Source: Planctomycetota bacterium (lineage in GTDB: Bacteria; Planctomycetota; Phycisphaerae; FEN-1346; JAACEH01). From it: 7,321 nucleotides of DNA. Below are positions 6,197 to 7,321 of this stretch, piece by piece. Numbering within the stretch: the first letter of the stretch is position 1; each line of letters opens with the position of its first letter. The translations under genes and the position numbers were made by a program. The stretch is from contig JAFGPY010000285.1 of NCBI GenBank assembly GCA_016935955.1, positions 1 through 7,321 of the forward strand, read 5' to 3'. The notes under the pieces were generated by a model. That model made no database searches, was not told where the DNA came from, and was given only the letters and a program-made list of their open reading frames with translations.

Positions 6197-7120
6197 ATGA
6201 AGCGTTCCATGGGTGAGGTGGGATTGACGCGGAAACTGGTGATGGCCGCGACGTGTCTTGCGGCCGCAATTCTTGTCGGTGCGCAGGTGCAGGCGGCCAC
6301 GGTGTCGGGCGATCCGACGAGCGACGCCGGCTGGGTGCTCACGGGGCATTCCCTGGCCGACGGCGTCTACGTCAAGGGCAGCGCCAACTACGGCTACGAT
6401 GCCTACGGCACCGGGTTCACCATCGAAGCCGGGTCGAACCTCGAGATCGACGACGGCAGCCTGTCGTGGCTGGCGGGCGACACGGTGCTGGGCGTGGGCG
6501 GCCACTTCGCCGACATCACAGCCGAGGACGCCGGATGGACCGCCTTCAGCGGCAACTCCGTCAACAGTCTGCTGGGAGCGGCAACCGGCCCGAAGCTGCA
6601 GGCCAAGTTCGGCACCAGCGACGCCACGTGGTACACCAGCACCACGGCGCCGGCGAGCGGCAACGGCAACAGCAGTTCGAGCAGCGGCGGCGGCCGCGTG
6701 CAGATTCGCACCTCGGCCTACTTCCAGACCGGCACGCCGAACCCCGGTCAGACCGAGCCGTGGACGTGGGACGGCAACTCGGGCCAGTTGCTGGTGCTCG
6801 ACAAGGACTCGCACATTGACTGGGACGGCGCGTCGGTGCAGCCGGCCAAGCAGGTGGCCCGCATGATCTGGATCTACGACGAGGAGGCGGGTTACGTGAC
6901 GAGTTGGGAACTGCTGCTGAACGTGTCGCTGCTGGAGCGGCTGGCGCCCGAGGATTTCACCGGCCTGTTTCCGTCCATCGGCGACCTGGCGGTGATGACC
7001 GTGCAGGACGGCGACAACGCCTACACCGACGCCCTGGTGACCGCCGTGCCCGAACCGGCCACGCTCGGCCTGCTGGGTCTGGGCCTGGCCGGCCTGGTCG
7101 CCCGGCGCCGCCGCAAGTAG
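6197..7120 (+). CDS. PEP-CTERM sorting domain protein of unknown function
   Basis: A 307-residue exported protein. ATG 6197 is chosen because AAGGAG (6184-6189) lies seven bases upstream and a signal peptide begins at once: MKRSMGEVGLTRK, a hydrophobic core at about 14-30, and cleavage probably after VQA (residue 33). The C-terminus is a classic PEP-CTERM signal: VPEPATLGLLG (from 284), a glycine/leucine-rich transmembrane stretch to about 301, and the basic tail ARRRRK. In known systems this signal is cut by an exosortase, which moves the protein toward the cell surface or exopolysaccharide; no exosortase lies in this window. The body (35-283) is acidic and probably beta-rich, with a low-complexity S/G/N stretch at 154-166 (SGNGNSSSSSGGG) that could be a glycosylated linker. 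I do not recognise the central domain. Transcription may come from the promoter at 5855 by read-through or from an unseen one. A terminator follows at 7183-7227. Confidence 0.93.
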   Translation: MKRSMGEVGLTRKLVMAATCLAAAILVGAQVQAATVSGDPTSDAGWVLTGHSLADGVYVKGSANYGYDAYGTGFTIEAGSNLEIDDGSLSWLAGDTVLGVGGHFADITAEDAGWTAFSGNSVNSLLGAATGPKLQAKFGTSDATWYTSTTAPASGNGNSSSSSGGGRVQIRTSAYFQTGTPNPGQTEPWTWDGNSGQLLVLDKDSHIDWDGASVQPAKQVARMIWIYDEEAGYVTSWELLLNVSLLERLAPEDFTGLFPSIGDLAVMTVQDGDNAYTDALVTAVPEPATLGLLGLGLAGLVARRRRK

Positions 7121-7142
7121 ACGTTCTTGCGAAGAGCCATCG

Positions 7143-7176
7143 GTTGCAGCGGCCGACTCCGCACGGTCGCTGCAAC
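7143..7176. other. 13-bp hairpin without U-tract after the PEP-CTERM gene
   Basis: GTTGCAGCGGCCG (7143-7155) pairs with CGGTCGCTGCAAC (7164-7176), 13 pairs including one G-U, with an 8-base loop. No T-run follows on either strand. Lying just ahead of the terminator at 7183, it could protect the mRNA 3' end from exonucleases or mark a factor-dependent pause. Confidence 0.6.
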
Positions 7177-7182
7177 ACATTG

Positions 7183-7227
7183 CGTGCCCCGTGAGCCTGA
7201 AGGCAGAGCGGGGCACGTTCTTTTTTT
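7183..7227 (+). terminator. Rho-independent terminator of the PEP-CTERM gene
   Basis: CGTGCCCCG (7183-7191) and CGGGGCACG (7209-7217) form a perfect 9-bp stem. Its 17-base loop can form a small inner GCC/GGC stem. TTC and seven Ts follow (7221-7227). It lies 63 bases after the stop codon and insulates the transposase gene downstream. Confidence 0.92.
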
Positions 7228-7273
7228 CCGTCATGTCTCTAGAGCAGTTCACGTTTGCTTGTGGTCATGGCCG

Positions 7274-7301
7274 ATAGAGTAGGCATGAAGACCTACTCTA
7301 T
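7274..7301 (+). promoter_or_regulatory. Hairpin with the transposase start codon in its loop
   Basis: ATAGAGTAGG (7274-7283) and CCTACTCTAT (7292-7301) are perfect 10-bp reverse complements around the loop CATGAAGA, which contains the ATG (7285-7287). The left arm also carries the only purine-rich sequence that could serve as ribosome binding site (AGAG/TAGG). In a transcript the hairpin would hide the start region. Several IS families use such structures to block translation from read-through mRNA; that role here is inference. Confidence 0.6.
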
Positions 7302-7321
7302 GGATTTGCGGCAACGGGTGC
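7285..7321 (+). CDS. IS630-family transposase, N-terminal fragment (runs off the window)
   Basis: The frame from ATG 7285 reads MKTYSMDLRQRV and is still open at the window edge. The pattern M-K-x-Y-S-x-D-L-R-x-R-V is the characteristic opening of IS630/Tc1-mariner-like transposases, the start of their N-terminal helix-turn-helix DNA-binding region. Only 12 codons are present, so the DDE catalytic domain, intactness and frameshift status cannot be judged. No strong ribosome binding site precedes it, and the start lies in a hairpin loop. Confidence 0.7.
   Translation, partial: MKTYSMDLRQRV

Larger units (their letters stand above)
7240..7321 (+). mobile_element. Left end of an IS630-like insertion sequence (cut by window end)
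   Basis: The call rests on the transposase start at 7285. IS630/Tc1-family elements insert at TA dinucleotides and carry the transposase start close to the left end. TA at 7240-7241 followed by GAGCAGTTCACG is a plausible junction, because it begins just after the terminator of the preceding gene. The exact boundary is a guess, since the right inverted repeat is not in the window. The insertion would lie in intergenic DNA and disrupt nothing visible. Confidence 0.45.

Noticed and set aside
5885..7252. Minus-strand open frame of 455 codons opposite the small-RNA region and PEP-CTERM gene
   Set aside because: It crosses three terminator hairpins and is the composition shadow of the + strand gene.

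Overview
The window is a GC-rich bacterial chromosome segment with every recognisable gene on the + strand. A secreted RCC1/InlB-like protein ending in a dockerin-type pair of EF-hand loops, a PEP-CTERM anchored protein and a rather divergent RecA together suggest a Planctomycetota bacterium, perhaps of the Phycisphaerae type. That placement is inference from gene content; there is no rRNA here to test it.

Layout. Positions 1-304 hold no gene but contain compact 8-9 bp hairpins and a 23-base direct repeat. A large secreted repeat protein follows (305-2707): signal peptide, seven RCC1 blades, about three InlB-B-like beta modules and a C-terminal dockerin-like module. recA (2955-4028) has a leader with a long hairpin and ends at a perfect 12-bp rho-independent terminator. 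A periplasmic Do/HtrA serine protease with two PDZ domains (4189-5673) also has its own strong terminator. The 523-base gap at 5674-6196 contains the best sigma-70 promoter in the window, followed by two intrinsic terminator hairpins and no ATG between promoter and second terminator. It reads as a small RNA gene or a double-terminator leader. A PEP-CTERM protein (6197-7120) follows, closed by two tandem hairpins, the second a clear terminator. The window ends inside the first codons of an IS630-like transposase whose start codon sits in the loop of a perfect 10-bp hairpin.

The genes do not form one pathway. recA (recombination, SOS) and htrA (envelope protein quality control) are housekeeping or stress genes, each apparently a separate transcription unit. 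The RCC1/dockerin protein and the PEP-CTERM protein are both predicted to be exported to the envelope or outside. The least explained element is the promoter/terminator/terminator cassette at 5855-6054.
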